From the NCBI GenBank assembly GCA_947467345.1, contig CANIHD010000015.1, forward strand, positions 1 through 64,000: 64,000 nucleotides of DNA. Reading direction: 5' to 3'. The position numbers and the translations under genes were made by a program. This document shows positions 1-9,024 of this stretch, in pieces (the stretch's first letter is position 1; every line of letters starts with the position of its first letter). The notes under the pieces were generated by a model that had not been told where the DNA came from, did no database searches, and saw only the letters and a program-made list of their open reading frames with translations. Origin of the DNA: Alphaproteobacteria bacterium. Lineage in GTDB: Bacteria > Pseudomonadota > Alphaproteobacteria > Micropepsales > Micropepsaceae.

Positions 1-149
1 CAGCCTCGGCTACCGACCACCGGCCCCGGAAACCGCGACGCCGCCATTGCCGCCTTCCGGTTCCGCTACGCTCCACCTCCAGGCAGCAATGGCCAAGGAG
101 GAAGCAATGCACTAACATTCAAACCGGACCACCTAATGGGGGCCGATCA
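1..149 (+). mobile_element. Right end of an IS3/IS481-like insertion sequence (partial)
   Basis: The first 149 bases look like the right end of an insertion sequence whose body lies upstream of the window. They hold the last 37 codons of a transposase, then a short tail containing ACCGGACCACCTAATGGGGG and ending in GATCA. A terminal GGACCACNNNATGGGGGC-type repeat ending in CA is typical of IS3-family elements. After base 149 the sequence turns at once into the 3' part of an unrelated gene. The left end, full length and target duplication cannot be seen, so family assignment stays approximate. Confidence 0.7.
2..115 (+). CDS. Transposase C-terminal fragment (DDE/rve type, partial)
   Basis: This frame is open from the window edge to a TAA at 113-115 and encodes 37 residues starting SLGYRPPAPET. 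The (S/A)LGYRPPAP motif is the usual end of the integrase-core (DDE) transposases of IS3 and IS481 elements, where it follows the catalytic glutamate region. The catalytic residues lie outside the window. The 5' truncation is due to the window edge and need not be biological. IS3 is favoured over IS481 because of the terminal repeat that follows. Confidence 0.75.
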   Translation, partial: SLGYRPPAPETATPPLPPSGSATLHLQAAMAKEEAMH

Positions 150-362
150 TGGGCGTTGCGCCTGATGGGCTTCGCCGGGGACAAGCCGCACGTGCCCGGC
201 CCCATCAAAATGATGTTCATCGCGGACAAGACCGCCCTCGCGGCACAGCTCAGGCAATGGGCCGCGCTTCCGTCGCTAAAACGGATTATCGTTTCGCATG
301 GCGCCATCATCGAAACCGACCCGCAAGGCGTGTTGCGGAACTTGGCTGCCTCGCTCGCGTAA
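150..362 (+). pseudogene. 3' remnant of a gene cut by the insertion sequence (possible MBL-fold hydrolase)
   Basis: From the first base after the element an open frame runs to a TAA at 360-362. It encodes about 70 residues beginning WALRLMGFAGDKPHVPGP and containing RIIVSHGAIIETDP near its end. It has no plausible start or ribosome-binding site of its own, although a TTG at 156 is in frame, and it reads like the natural C-terminus of a larger protein. The HG-x-I-I-E-x-DP ending resembles C-termini of MBL-fold/DUF4336-like hydrolases, which is a recollection of the family rather than a demonstrated match. Most likely the insertion removed or displaced the 5' part. Confidence 0.5.
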
Positions 363-548
363 AAGCCAAGCGCGCGCTTTTGCCTTCGCCCGGGCGCAGC
401 GCCACAGAGCACGCGTGGCAGTCCTGAAAAAACGTTTCCCGGCTACGCGACGACTTGAAAACCCGCGCTGGACATGGGGAGGGAGGCTCTTCTACAAAGC
501 GCGCCTCCCCGCGGCCCGTAAGTCCTCTGGCCTGGGAGAAAGCTTTGG

Positions 549-624
<76 letters not shown>

Positions 625-699
625 TTATATTTCAATGGGTTAGTGCAATCGGACGTGCTGCGTTTCGACGGCGTGTAACGCCTGTATCGCGTCCGGGCT

Positions 700-933
700 C
701 TATTCGTCCTCGTCCGGGCTGGCACCCGGCGCCGGGGGCCCGCCACCAGCCCCCTCGTCCCCATCTTCGTCGTCATCGTCCTCGCCGGGCTTGGCAGGGA
801 TGATATAGGCCCCGCCCAGCCAGCGCCCGAAATCGAGATCGGCGCAGCGTTTGGAGCAGAAGGGCCGATGGGCCAGCACCGCCGGCTTGCCGCAATTAGG
901 GCATTTGCGAAGGGGAACTGTGGTCGCGCTCAT
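700..933 (-). CDS. yacG: YacG, zinc-binding DNA gyrase inhibitor
   Basis: This 77-residue protein has the YacG zinc knuckle: Cys11-x2-Cys14, then Cys26-x3-Cys30, followed by the conserved [13 protein letters not shown] segment. Family members bind GyrB and inhibit DNA gyrase. Residues beyond about 50 form an acidic, low-complexity Asp/Glu/Gly/Pro tail that is variable in the family. Its ATG overlaps the stop of the upstream ribonuclease gene by four bases (930-933), so the two are probably translationally coupled. The maf/RNase G/yacG neighbourhood is common in alphaproteobacteria. Confidence 0.93.
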   Translation of the reverse strand: MSATTVPLRKCPNCGKPAVLAHRPFCSKRCADLDFGRWLGGAYIIPAKPGEDDDDEDGDEGAGGGPPAPGASPDEDE

Positions 934-2393
934 GCGGTTTCTACCGAATAGGTTTCGCGCGCGCGCGCCGGCTCGGCGACAATCCGGAAATCAGCGGCGC
1001 CGCGCCGCGCCAGAGCTGGCTTCAAGATAGATGCACGCGCATCGAGCCATGCGGCAATCTCGGGCGCAGCGTAAACAATAACCGGTTTTCCAGGCGCAGC
1101 CGACGCGTGATGTTCGGCACGGCGCAGGATTTCATGCGCCACCGCGCTCGCCGTGCGCCGGCGCCCATGGCCGTCGCAAACCGCGCACGGCTCGGCGAGA
1201 CGGCGGTCGAGCGAATCGTGGGTGCGTTTGCGCGTCATCACCACTGGCCCGCCCCCAGGCACGGCAGCGATATCCGCCGGTACGCCGCCGCGCCCCATGG
1301 CGGCGCCGAGCGCAGTCACAAGGCGATTGCGATGTTCCGGGTCTGACGTTCCAATAAAATCGATCACGATCAGTCCGCCGATTCCGCGCAACGCGAGCTG
1401 GCGGGCAATTTCCTCAGCGGCTTCCAGATTGACCGCAAGGCTCGCGGAATCGCCGTCGCCGACATGCGCGATTTTACCGGAGTTCACATCGATGGCGGTC
1501 AGCGCTTCGGTGTGTTCGATCATCAACCAGCCGCCGGCTTTCAATTCGACGCGCGATGAAGCGAGACTCGCGATCTCATCTTCAATACCCAAATCCTCGA
1601 ACAGTGGCCTTCGCGAGTCATGGGCAACAATTTTACTCGCGAATTCCGGCATGGCCTGTTCGCAATAGACGCGCGCCGCTGCCAACGCCTCGGCGCCATC
1701 AAAGACGACGCGCAAGACATCATGCGCATTGTCGCGCAGAGCCTTTTCCAACGGCGGCAATTCGCGGTGAAGAATGGCAGGCGCGCTGGCCGACTCCGAC
1801 GTAGCTGAAATGCCACGCCATTTTTCGATGAGCGCAAATGCTTCTCGTCGCAAAGCCTCTTCGCTCGCCTCTGACGCCGCTGTACGAACAACAAAACTGC
1901 CACCGGACGTACCGCGAATGACGGCCACCGTTTGAATCAAACGCGTGCGCGTAGCGTCGTCGGCAATGCTGCGCGACACATGCACCCCGCTACCGTAAGG
2001 CGCATAAACCAGAAGCCTCCCGGCTAGCGAAATTTCTGTGCCGACGCGCGCGCCCTTGTCCCCGATCGGGTCTTTCAAAACCTGTACGAGAATGGCTTCG
2101 CCCTCGCGCACGAAATCGCCGATATGTGCGCCGGGCTGCTTGCCGGGCGCAGCTCGGCGAATATCACGCACGCTCAGAAACCCGGCGCGCGATTGTCCGA
2201 TATCGACAAAGGCGGCTTCCGCCGCCGGCAACAGGCGCCGCACACGGCCCCAAACAATATCGCCAACGTGACTGGGCCCATCGCCTGCATCGCCCAGAAT
2301 CGCATCCTGCCAATAGCGCGACAGAACTCCGTCGCTCAGAACCGCGAAGCGCAGCTCGGCGATGCCGGCATGGATGATGAGTTCATTGACCAT
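930..2393 (-). CDS. rng: Ribonuclease G/E family endoribonuclease
   Basis: A 487-residue endoribonuclease of RNase G size, lacking the long C-terminal scaffold of RNase E. An S1-type RNA-binding domain lies at about residues 44-125 (GDIVWGRV ... AAFVDIG). The two Mg-binding catalytic aspartates are visible at Asp302 (TAIDVNSG) and Asp345 (GLIVIDFIG). The zinc-link cysteines are Cys403 and Cys406 ([12 protein letters not shown]). The enzyme matures rRNA and tRNA 5' ends and takes part in mRNA decay. It sits between maf upstream and yacG downstream on the minus strand and overlaps yacG by four bases. The name rng is chosen on length; the genome may also carry a separate RNase E. Confidence 0.93.
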   Translation of the reverse strand: MVNELIIHAGIAELRFAVLSDGVLSRYWQDAILGDAGDGPSHVGDIVWGRVRRLLPAAEAAFVDIGQSRAGFLSVRDIRRAAPGKQPGAHIGDFVREGEAILVQVLKDPIGDKGARVGTEISLAGRLLVYAPYGSGVHVSRSIADDATRTRLIQTVAVIRGTSGGSFVVRTAASEASEEALRREAFALIEKWRGISATSESASAPAILHRELPPLEKALRDNAHDVLRVVFDGAEALAAARVYCEQAMPEFASKIVAHDSRRPLFEDLGIEDEIASLASSRVELKAGGWLMIEHTEALTAIDVNSGKIAHVGDGDSASLAVNLEAAEEIARQLALRGIGGLIVIDFIGTSDPEHRNRLVTALGAAMGRGGVPADIAAVPGGGPVVMTRKRTHDSLDRRLAEPCAVCDGHGRRRTASAVAHEILRRAEHHASAAPGKPVIVYAAPEIAAWLDARASILKPALARRGAADFRIVAEPARARETYSVETA

Positions 2394-2416
2394 CGCAGCA
2401 TCTTACCACGCGTTCT

Positions 2417-2995
2417 TTACGGGGCGCGTAAGCCTGCGCCCGTGAGAAGCCCCAGCGTCTCGTAAAGCGGTAGGCCCACCACGTTGGAATAGGAGCCGTT
2501 GATCTGGCGCACAAAGGCCTCAGCGCGGCCCTGAATGGCGTAACCGCCCGCTTTGCCCAGGCCTTCGCCAGAGGCGACATAGGATTGAATCTCGGCCGGC
2601 GTCAGGCGTTTGAAATTGACCTTGGTGGCGACCACGCGGTTGCGAATTTTTTCGCCGACCCCGACAGCTACAGCAGTGAGCACAATGTGACGGCGCCCCG
2701 AGAGAAGGTGCAGGCAGGACGCGACCTCTTCGTCCGTCTCCGCCTTGGGGAGGATGCGGCGTCCGCAGGCCACCACCGTATCGGCGGCGAGAACGACAGC
2801 CCCCTCTGGCGCGCCAGCAGCGCGCAATTTGTCCAGCGTCACGCGCAACGCATAAAGACGGGGTGCCTCGCTCTTGCGCGGCGTTTCGTCCACCGATGGC
2901 GTAAGAATTTCGCTCGGCTCGATGCCAGCCTGACGCAACAACGCCGCGCGCCTCGGGCTGGCGCTCGCCAGAACCAGGCGCGGCAAAGCATCCAC
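2417..2995 (-). CDS. maf: Maf-family nucleoside triphosphate pyrophosphatase
   Basis: This 192-residue Maf protein begins with the diagnostic LVLASASPRRAALLRQAGI segment, whose S-x-SPRR loop binds phosphate. The metal-binding region ILTPSVDE and the central VVLAADTVV motif with the catalytic aspartate follow. Near the end are GKAGGYAIQGRAE and INGSYSNVVGLP. Maf proteins hydrolyse non-canonical or methylated NTPs and are linked to septum control. The gene lies 9 bases after infA and 23 bases before the ribonuclease gene, in one minus-strand transcription unit. Confidence 0.95.
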   Translation of the reverse strand: MDALPRLVLASASPRRAALLRQAGIEPSEILTPSVDETPRKSEAPRLYALRVTLDKLRAAGAPEGAVVLAADTVVACGRRILPKAETDEEVASCLHLLSGRRHIVLTAVAVGVGEKIRNRVVATKVNFKRLTPAEIQSYVASGEGLGKAGGYAIQGRAEAFVRQINGSYSNVVGLPLYETLGLLTGAGLRAP

Positions 2996-3004
2996 CTTGG
3001 TGGC

Positions 3005-3223
3005 CTATTTGAAGCGGTAGGTGATGCGGCCCTTGGTGAGATCGTAGGGCGTCATTTCCACCAGGACCTTATCGCCGACGAGGACCCGGATACGGTTCTT
3101 GCGCATCTTGCCAGCCGTATGAGCGATGATCTCATGCCCGTTCTCAAGCTTGACGCGGAACGTCGCGTTCGGAAGCAATTCCGAAACGTTTCCGGGAAAC
3201 TCCAGCAGTTCTTCCTTGGCCAT
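3005..3223 (-). CDS. infA: Translation initiation factor IF-1
   Basis: The 72 residues are almost textbook IF-1: [20 protein letters not shown] at the start and [20 protein letters not shown] in the middle, forming one S1-type OB fold. It binds the 30S A site during initiation together with IF-2 and IF-3. The gene precedes maf by 9 bases on the minus strand. The 148 bases upstream, back to the phosphatase gene, may hold its promoter, though none is clear by eye. Confidence 0.98.
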   Translation of the reverse strand: MAKEELLEFPGNVSELLPNATFRVKLENGHEIIAHTAGKMRKNRIRVLVGDKVLVEMTPYDLTKGRITYRFK

Positions 3224-3371
3224 TCAGGTCCTTTTTCGGGTGTCTCGCGCCGGTGGCGCGGGTCGGGCGGGAGGATGCACTTGGGCAGGCGAAAATCAAT
3301 GGCTGAATGGCGCGATAGGCCCGGGAATGCTGTGAAAAGCCCAGATTGGACCCTTCGCGCCACAGCAATTG

Positions 3372-3818
3372 CTACGAAGGACCCACAGGAAAGCGCGCCC
3401 GGACGCGGCTGGCCAAATTGTCGCGAATTGAACGATAGGCGTTCAAGGTCTGCTCACGCGAGCCCTCGAAAATGCTGGGGTCGAGCATGGGCCAATATTC
3501 GATCTCCAGCGCCAGCCGCTCGGTCAACCGCGCCGCATGGTGCTGCGCTTCCGGCGACAGAGACACGATCAGGTTGAAGAAATTGTCGCCCAGATCTTCG
3601 AATGTTCGAGAGCGATGATGGCCCATCTCGATGCCGATTTCGGCCATGACCTGAACGGCGAAGCCGTCGGGCTCGCCGCGCGCCAATCCAGCGGAGGCCA
3701 CATAAATTTTGTTGCCATGGAGGTGGTGCAGTAAAGCGGCCGCCATCGGCGAGCGCACCACATTACGGGTGCAGGCGAAGAGAACGGCGTCGGGCAATTT
3801 GCGTGTTTCGTTTGCCAT
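3372..3818 (-). CDS. Low-molecular-weight phosphotyrosine phosphatase family protein
   Basis: This 148-residue cytosolic protein has the P-loop C-x5-R at Cys16-Arg22 (FACTRNVVRSP) directly after the first beta strand. That is the layout of LMW protein tyrosine phosphatases and of the related arsenate reductases. A DPSIFEGS segment near residue 113 probably supplies the general-acid aspartate. It lies 3 bases after the UPF0262 gene, in a conserved alphaproteobacterial order with infA. Whether it acts on phosphotyrosine or arsenate cannot be decided here; the genomic context favours a housekeeping phosphatase. Confidence 0.85.
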   Translation of the reverse strand: MANETRKLPDAVLFACTRNVVRSPMAAALLHHLHGNKIYVASAGLARGEPDGFAVQVMAEIGIEMGHHRSRTFEDLGDNFFNLIVSLSPEAQHHAARLTERLALEIEYWPMLDPSIFEGSREQTLNAYRSIRDNLASRVRARFPVGPS

Positions 3819-3821
3819 CGC

Positions 3822-4301
3822 TCAGCCCTTCATATGCAGAACGCAGATGAGGGTGAAGAGCCGGCGGGCGGTGGCGAAATCGATTTCCACTTTGTCTTCC
3901 AGCAATTCCGTCAGCAGCCTGGCGCCATCATCGTGCAGCCCGCGCCGCGCCATATCGAGCGTTTCAATGCGCTGGCGCGAGGCATCGCGAATGGCCGCGT
4001 TATAAGACTCTACGATCATCAGATATTCTTTGACCTTGCGCGTGAAGGGCACCAGCGACAACACGAAGCGTCCGCATTTTCTTCCCGACGCGTAGTCGAC
4101 GTCGAACACCAGCCGGTTTTCCGTGACGCTCAAATGTAGGTGATAGGCGCCGCGCGGCGAGCCCTTGGGCGCAAAATGATTGTGGACCAGAAGATCGCTG
4201 ATGGCGACTTCGCGTTCCTGCGCCAAATCGCGCGACCGCTCCGACGTCCAAGCTTCGTCGAAGGTGATCTGCGCAATGTGGTGAAGGGACGGCTCTGACA
4301 C
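3822..4301 (-). CDS. UPF0262 family protein
   Basis: This 159-residue protein matches UPF0262, a family confined to alphaproteobacteria and nearly always found between hisD and the LMW phosphatase. Recognisable parts are SDLLVHNHFAPKGSPRGAYH, the RLVFDV(D) segment and SLVPFTRKVKEYLMIVESY. There is no signal peptide or membrane segment, so it should be cytoplasmic. No biochemical role is established for the family. It starts 5 bases after the hisD stop. Confidence 0.88.
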   Translation of the reverse strand: MSEPSLHHIAQITFDEAWTSERSRDLAQEREVAISDLLVHNHFAPKGSPRGAYHLHLSVTENRLVFDVDYASGRKCGRFVLSLVPFTRKVKEYLMIVESYNAAIRDASRQRIETLDMARRGLHDDGARLLTELLEDKVEIDFATARRLFTLICVLHMKG

Positions 4302-4306
4302 GAAGC

Positions 4307-5611
4307 TTAATCAACGCCGCGTTGGTTCATCCGGATGGAGATGGAGCGGCCATGCGCCGCCAAGCCTTCCGCTTCAGCCATCGCAACGGCCGCAGGCCCA
4401 AGCTTAGCGAGCACACCGGAATCACAGGACAGCATTGTGGTCCGCTTCATGAAATCGAGAATCGAGAGGCCCGACGAGAACCGCGCCGTGCGCGAAGTCG
4501 GCAATACGTGGTTGGGGCCTGCAATGTAATCGCCCATCGCTTCCGGCGTGAAGCGGCCCAAAAACGCGGCACCGGCATTCTTCACGCGCGCGAAAAACGC
4601 TTCCGGATCGTCGGTCGCGATTTCCAAATGTTCGGGCGCGATAGCATCGACCAACGGCGCCGCCGCATTCAAATCCGGGACGAGAATGATGGCGCCGTGT
4701 TCGTGCCAGCTTGCGCCCGCGATTTTTGCGCGGGGCAGCAGAGCGATCTGGCGTTCGACTTCCGACGCGACGCGATCTGCAAACGCGGCATCGTCGGTGA
4801 TCAATATCGATTGCGACGACGCGTCATGTTCGGCCTGGCTGAGAAGATCGGCCGCCACCCAAGCGGCGTCATTTTTTCCGTCCGCCACCACGCAAATTTC
4901 GGATGGCCCCGCGATGGAATCGATGCCGACAATCCCGAACACTTCGCGTTTGGCGGCGGCGACATAGGCGTTGCCGGGGCCGACAATCTTGTCCACCGGA
5001 CGAATGCTGGCGGTGCCATAAGCCAGCGCCGCCACGGCCTGCGCGCCGCCGACGCGGTAGATTTCGCTGACGCCCGCAATTTTTGCGGCGGCCAGCACAA
5101 GCGGATTGATCGCACCTTTGCTGGCCGGTGTGACCATCACCATGCGGCTCACACCTGCTACGCGTGCGGGCACCGCATTCATCAGCACCGAGCTGGGATA
5201 GGTCGCGGTTCCGCCTGGCACATAAAGTCCGACGCTTTCCAGCGGACCCCAGCGCCAGCCCAGCTTGGCGCCGCTGGAATCGGTGAAGCTCTGGTTCTCG
5301 GGAATTTGGAGGCGGTGATAAGCCTCAATCCTTTCAGCCGCGAGGTTCAGCGCAGCGATGAGCTTCGGATCGGTGGCGTTGAACGCGGCGTCGATATCGG
5401 CTTGCGGCACGCGCAAAGTCTGCGGCGTCAATTCCACGCCATCAAAACGACGTGCCAGTGCGACGAGCGCTGCGTCGCCGTCGCGGCGCACATCGGCGAT
5501 AATCTCGCGCACAACGCGCGAGACATCTTCATCGGCATCGCGGTTAGCATTAAGAAGCTGATCGAAGCGAGCCGCGAAATCCGGCTGGCTTGCATCCAAT
5601 CGCAAAGCCAT
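4307..5611 (-). CDS. hisD: Histidinol dehydrogenase
   Basis: A 434-residue enzyme that oxidises L-histidinol to L-histidine in two NAD-dependent steps, the last reactions of histidine synthesis. Family signatures include GLYVPGGTATYPSSVLMNAV, DKIVGPGNAYVAAAKR and IAGPSEICVVAD (zinc/NAD region), and APEHLEIA. The start at 5611 is chosen because ATG there overlaps the DUF2948 stop as TGATG; a longer in-frame start at 5656 would add 15 unrelated residues. The genes for earlier steps are elsewhere, except hisZ/hisG near 47-49 kb. Confidence 0.96.
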   Translation of the reverse strand: MALRLDASQPDFAARFDQLLNANRDADEDVSRVVREIIADVRRDGDAALVALARRFDGVELTPQTLRVPQADIDAAFNATDPKLIAALNLAAERIEAYHRLQIPENQSFTDSSGAKLGWRWGPLESVGLYVPGGTATYPSSVLMNAVPARVAGVSRMVMVTPASKGAINPLVLAAAKIAGVSEIYRVGGAQAVAALAYGTASIRPVDKIVGPGNAYVAAAKREVFGIVGIDSIAGPSEICVVADGKNDAAWVAADLLSQAEHDASSQSILITDDAAFADRVASEVERQIALLPRAKIAGASWHEHGAIILVPDLNAAAPLVDAIAPEHLEIATDDPEAFFARVKNAGAAFLGRFTPEAMGDYIAGPNHVLPTSRTARFSSGLSILDFMKRTTMLSCDSGVLAKLGPAAVAMAEAEGLAAHGRSISIRMNQRGVD

Positions 5612-6087
5612 CAGCCCTGCTCCAGATCGTGCACAGGGCGTGCTTTGGCGGGCCATGGTTCTGAAATATCGCGCAAAGCAGCACCAATATATTCGACTTC
5701 AAGCCGAATGCCGCCGCCGCCCGCCAGCCAGAGATCGACCACGCCCGTTCCATCTTCGCCGGGCGTGAAATCCATAGCGAGAAGTTCGATCACCGCTTCC
5801 GGATCGTCGCGCCGCAAATTGGTCGATTGCGCGCGCAGGACACCGTCAAAATGCAGCCCCGCACGCACCCGCGCACATGGCGCGTCTTCGTCGCTGCAAT
5901 CGCTCTCCCACAAATAGCGATTGAGCAGCACCGCGAAGCGCTGCGCGCGCGGCAGCCAGGCGATGTCGCCGACGCGAATGACGGCATCCTGCAAATAGAT
6001 GGAAAGGATGCGCAAATCCTCTGCATCCTCCGCCATCAGGCGCAAAGACTGTTTGGCCAATGTTTCTGGGTTTTGGGGTGAGTTCAT
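5611..6087 (-). CDS. DUF2948 family protein
   Basis: This 158-residue cytosolic protein belongs to DUF2948, an alphaproteobacterial family regularly placed between murA and hisD. Visible family features are [20 protein letters not shown], the following [20 protein letters not shown], and the C-terminal [19 protein letters not shown]. The start at 6087 is preferred because ATG overlaps the murA TGA by four bases; an upstream in-frame start at 6117 would read into murA. No function is known. Confidence 0.88.
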   Translation of the reverse strand: MNSPQNPETLAKQSLRLMAEDAEDLRILSIYLQDAVIRVGDIAWLPRAQRFAVLLNRYLWESDCSDEDAPCARVRAGLHFDGVLRAQSTNLRRDDPEAVIELLAMDFTPGEDGTGVVDLWLAGGGGIRLEVEYIGAALRDISEPWPAKARPVHDLEQG

Positions 6088-7364
6088 GTCGTCAGCCGCT
6101 CGATATCGGCGCCGCATGCGCCGAGCTTCGCTTCAATGCGCTCGAAGCCACGGTCGAGATGATAGACGCGGTTGACGATGGTTTCGCCCTCGGCCGCTAA
6201 CCCTGCGAGAATCAAGCTCACCGAGGCGCGCAGATCGGTCGCCATCACCGGCGCGCCCTTCAGCTTTTCGCGCCCACGCACCGTCGCTGTGTCGCCGTGC
6301 ACGCTGATATCGGCGCCCATGCGCAAAAGTTCGGGAACATGCATGAAACGATTCTCGAAAATATTTTCCTGAATGACGGAGGTCCCGTCAGCGACAACCA
6401 TCAGCGCCATATATTGGGCTTGCAGGTCGGTTGGAAAGCCCGGGAAAGGTTCCGTTCGCACATCCGCCGCGCGCGGACGGCCAGTGCCTCGCGAGACCCT
6501 GATGCCGTTCGGCGTGGCGTCGATCTCAGTGCCACTCTTGCGCAGCAAGGGAACGAGCGCGCCGATCAAATCGAGTTCGGTGCCGGAAAGTTCTACCTCA
6601 CCGCCGGCAATGGCGGCCGCGATGGCGTAGGTGCCGGTCTCGATACGGTCGGGCAGCACGCGGTGGACGGCGCCGTGCAGTTCCTTCACGCCTTCGATCA
6701 CGATGGTGCTGGTGCCAAGGCCCGAAACATTGGCGCCCATCGCCGATAGGCAATTACCGAGATCCACGATTTCCGGCTCGCGGGCGGCATTGACGAGGGT
6801 TGTGCGCCCGTTCGCCAGAGTCGCCGCCATCATGAGATTTTCGGTCGCGCCGACCGACACGGAAGGGAATGCGAACTCCGCGCCCTTAAGCCCATCGGGC
6901 GCGCGCGCCAGCACATAGCCGCCGGCGAGCTCGATTTCGGCGCCCATCGCCTCGAGGCCCTTGAGGTGAAGATCAACCGGCCTCGCGCCGATGGCGCAGC
7001 CGCCGGGCAGCGAGACCGTGGCCTCACGCACGCGCGCCAGCAGCGGGCCGAGAACCAGGAAGCTCGCGCGCATTTTGCGCACCGTGTCGTAGGTGGCGAG
7101 GCTTTGCGGGCGCCCACGCGCCTTCAGCTCCATGGTGCCGCCTTGGCCTACGGGAACATCCATACGCCGCGTCACTGAAACGCCGAGCTGACTCAGGATT
7201 TCGGCCATGTACATCACGTCGGCGAGGCCCGGCACGTTGGTGAAGCGGAGCGATTCCTCGGTCAGAAGGCACGCCGCCATCAAAGGCAGAGCTGCATTCT
7301 TGGCGCCGCTGATGGGAATCGTGCCCTTCAACCGGCGGCCGCCGCGAACGCGAATACGGTCCAT
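6084..7364 (-). CDS. murA: UDP-N-acetylglucosamine 1-carboxyvinyltransferase
   Basis: MurA transfers enolpyruvate from PEP to UDP-GlcNAc, the first committed step of peptidoglycan synthesis. The 426-residue length is normal for the family. The N-terminal [20 protein letters not shown] is diagnostic. The catalytic, fosfomycin-reactive cysteine is Cys123 in [13 protein letters not shown]. Near residue 306, [17 protein letters not shown] contains the conserved aspartate. The gene heads a tightly packed minus-strand run with DUF2948 and hisD, with four-base and one-base overlaps. Confidence 0.98.
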   Translation of the reverse strand: MDRIRVRGGRRLKGTIPISGAKNAALPLMAACLLTEESLRFTNVPGLADVMYMAEILSQLGVSVTRRMDVPVGQGGTMELKARGRPQSLATYDTVRKMRASFLVLGPLLARVREATVSLPGGCAIGARPVDLHLKGLEAMGAEIELAGGYVLARAPDGLKGAEFAFPSVSVGATENLMMAATLANGRTTLVNAAREPEIVDLGNCLSAMGANVSGLGTSTIVIEGVKELHGAVHRVLPDRIETGTYAIAAAIAGGEVELSGTELDLIGALVPLLRKSGTEIDATPNGIRVSRGTGRPRAADVRTEPFPGFPTDLQAQYMALMVVADGTSVIQENIFENRFMHVPELLRMGADISVHGDTATVRGREKLKGAPVMATDLRASVSLILAGLAAEGETIVNRVYHLDRGFERIEAKLGACGADIERLTT

Positions 7365-7433
7365 GAAATTGATGCTCCTGGGGACTTGGGGAATGAACGA
7401 AGGATGGGACTAAGAAGGATGCAGGGCCGCTTT

Positions 7434-7622
7434 CTAGCGATGGTTTTCGGCGGCTTTGGGGCCGGTTGCAAATTCTTCTTCCGCCGCCATGCCTTCCCCC
7501 TCGCCCGCCTCTTTGGCGCGAGCCTGGGCTTTTCGCCGCTTCAAGTTCTCCCGCAGGGCCGCGGCCAGGCGTTCGGCCCGATTCTGCGGCTTTTTGGGCC
7601 TGCCGATAGTTAGATTCGGCAC
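7434..7622 (-). CDS. Small conserved basic/coiled protein upstream of murA
   Basis: This 62-residue ORF starts at GTG 7622, preceded by GGAGAG six bases upstream. A longer open frame extends back to 7835 but would run through the tRNA-Thr gene on the other strand, so that start is rejected. The core PKKPQNRAERLAAALREN then LKRRKAQARAKEAGE is very basic and probably helical. Similar short proteins precede murA in other alphaproteobacteria, as I recall. The tail is acidic. Function unknown. Confidence 0.65.
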   Translation of the reverse strand: MPNLTIGRPKKPQNRAERLAAALRENLKRRKAQARAKEAGEGEGMAAEEEFATGPKAAENHR

Positions 7623-7688
7623 CTTTCGCTCTCCAAGGTCATGGGCTATAGCAACGCTCCTTCGCGCCGAAATTCTCGGCAATGGTGC

Positions 7689-7763
7689 GCCGCAGTAGCG
7701 TAGTGGTAGCGCAACCCCTTGGTAAGGGGTAGGTCGCGAGTTCAATTCTCGCCTGCGGCACCA
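7689..7763 (+). tRNA. tRNA-Thr (GGT)
   Basis: This 75-base cloverleaf has acceptor GCCGCAG with CTGCGGC and anticodon stem ACCCC/GGGGT enclosing TTGGTAA, giving anticodon GGT. The T-arm is GCGAGTTCAATTCTCGC. The 3' CCA is encoded. It lies between two minus-strand genes. Confidence 0.96.
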
Positions 7764-7848
7764 GCCTCTTCCTGGCTTTTCTTCCCCTTCTGGGGAACAT
7801 GCGCCCCCTCCCGTGTGAAGGGAGTGCTCTCCCATAGAACTATGGTCT

Positions 7849-8814
7849 TTAGGCCGGCGCCGCCGACGACCACACCGACCCGGCCAGGAAACGTGCCTCA
7901 GGCTTCGTCCCGCTGTTCAGGCTGTTATGGACGTAGGTTGTGGCGATGGCGGCGTGGCCGAGGGCGACCGCCATCTGATCCAGCGCATCCACCACATCGC
8001 CGATTGCCCACACGCCTGAGATCGACGTGCGCTGATGCTCGTCCGTGGGAATACACTCGTTGGCCGTCAATTTCCCGCCCATCTGCGTGTAGAGCGACGT
8101 GCGCGGCTTGGATCCCATCGCCGGATAAACCACATCGAAACATTTCTCCTCGCCGCTTTTCAATTTCGCGGTGATCGCCTGTCCGTCCCAGTTCAGGCTT
8201 TCAACCGGCTCCGTGGGAAGCAAAATGCCTGCTTCCCCCAACTTGCTCGCGAGATCGGATGGGCACGCAACATCGTCCGTACACAGAAGAGTGAGGTTGC
8301 TGGTGAACCCACGCAAGAAGAGCGACTTGTGAAGCACCCGGTCCGCGGGCCCGTAAATCGCAACCGGCTTATCCGTAACTTCGAAACCATCGCATACCGG
8401 GCAGAGACGCATGCGGCCGGCATTGATGTGCTCGGGCACGTTTTCCATATCCGGCACAATGTCGACCACCCCAGTCGCCAAGATCACGCGCCGGGCGGTG
8501 ACCGTTTTGCCATCGGCGGTCGCCGCTTCGAACAACCCGTCATCGCGTTCGTGCAGGCGCTCGACCATGCCGTTCTGCACCTCGGCGCCGTAGCGCGCCG
8601 CATGCGCCTTCAGCCGCGAGATGATTTCGACCCCGGAAATCCCATCCGGAAATCCGGGAAAATTATGGCTCTTGGGAATGAGCGCCGCGCGGCTTGCGCC
8701 GGCATCGATCACCCGTGTTTGCCGCCGGAAACGGGCAAGATAGATCGCCGCGGTCAGGCCGCCTGGCCCTCCGCCTACGACCAAACAATCAAGATCGGCT
8801 TTTGTCTGAGACAT
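7849..8814 (-). CDS. Thioredoxin-reductase-like FAD/NAD(P)H disulfide oxidoreductase
   Basis: This 321-residue flavoprotein has the class II pyridine nucleotide-disulfide oxidoreductase layout. An N-terminal FAD Rossmann motif [18 protein letters not shown] is at residues 12-29. The redox pair is Cys138-Pro-Val-Cys141 (RLCPVCDGF), then comes a nucleotide-binding region AIYGPADRV, and the C-terminal FAD contact is [15 protein letters not shown]. Classical TrxB uses CATC and GGGNSA, so this is a divergent relative rather than clear TrxB. It is divergent from the 1-Cys peroxiredoxin at 9025, sharing a 210-base promoter region, which suggests a joint role in peroxide defence. Confidence 0.8.
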   Translation of the reverse strand: MSQTKADLDCLVVGGGPGGLTAAIYLARFRRQTRVIDAGASRAALIPKSHNFPGFPDGISGVEIISRLKAHAARYGAEVQNGMVERLHERDDGLFEAATADGKTVTARRVILATGVVDIVPDMENVPEHINAGRMRLCPVCDGFEVTDKPVAIYGPADRVLHKSLFLRGFTSNLTLLCTDDVACPSDLASKLGEAGILLPTEPVESLNWDGQAITAKLKSGEEKCFDVVYPAMGSKPRTSLYTQMGGKLTANECIPTDEHQRTSISGVWAIGDVVDALDQMAVALGHAAIATTYVHNSLNSGTKPEARFLAGSVWSSAAPA

Positions 8815-9024
8815 GTCTGAATTTGCACAGGCGAGCCGACCCAGCCCGCCCCCTCGCCCTGGTCGGATATAAAGAGATTTACAAGTCTACGCCCCTTCGG
8901 TGGTGAAATTCCACGGCCTTCACGGTTCCGGAGATGGTGATATAAGACTGCCGGCTTGAAAAAAGAGCCCGGCGCGAGCCACGCACCGGCACCTAGCCCG
9001 CACATCATTCGAGAGGAGAATCCC

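Noticed and set aside
476-510. GGGAGGC/GCCTCCC hairpin upstream of tRNA-Phe
   Set aside because: The stem is 7 bp with a 15-base loop and no T-run; too weak to call a terminator.
4322-5917. 531-codon open frame on the plus strand across hisD and DUF2948
   Set aside because: hisD and DUF2948 on the minus strand explain the region fully; no ribosome site or motif supports the other strand.
7623-7835. Upstream extension of the small basic protein gene
   Set aside because: It would read through tRNA-Thr on the other strand and its residues (RRRELNSRPTPYQG) come from tRNA-complementary sequence; the GTG at 7622 has a good ribosome site.
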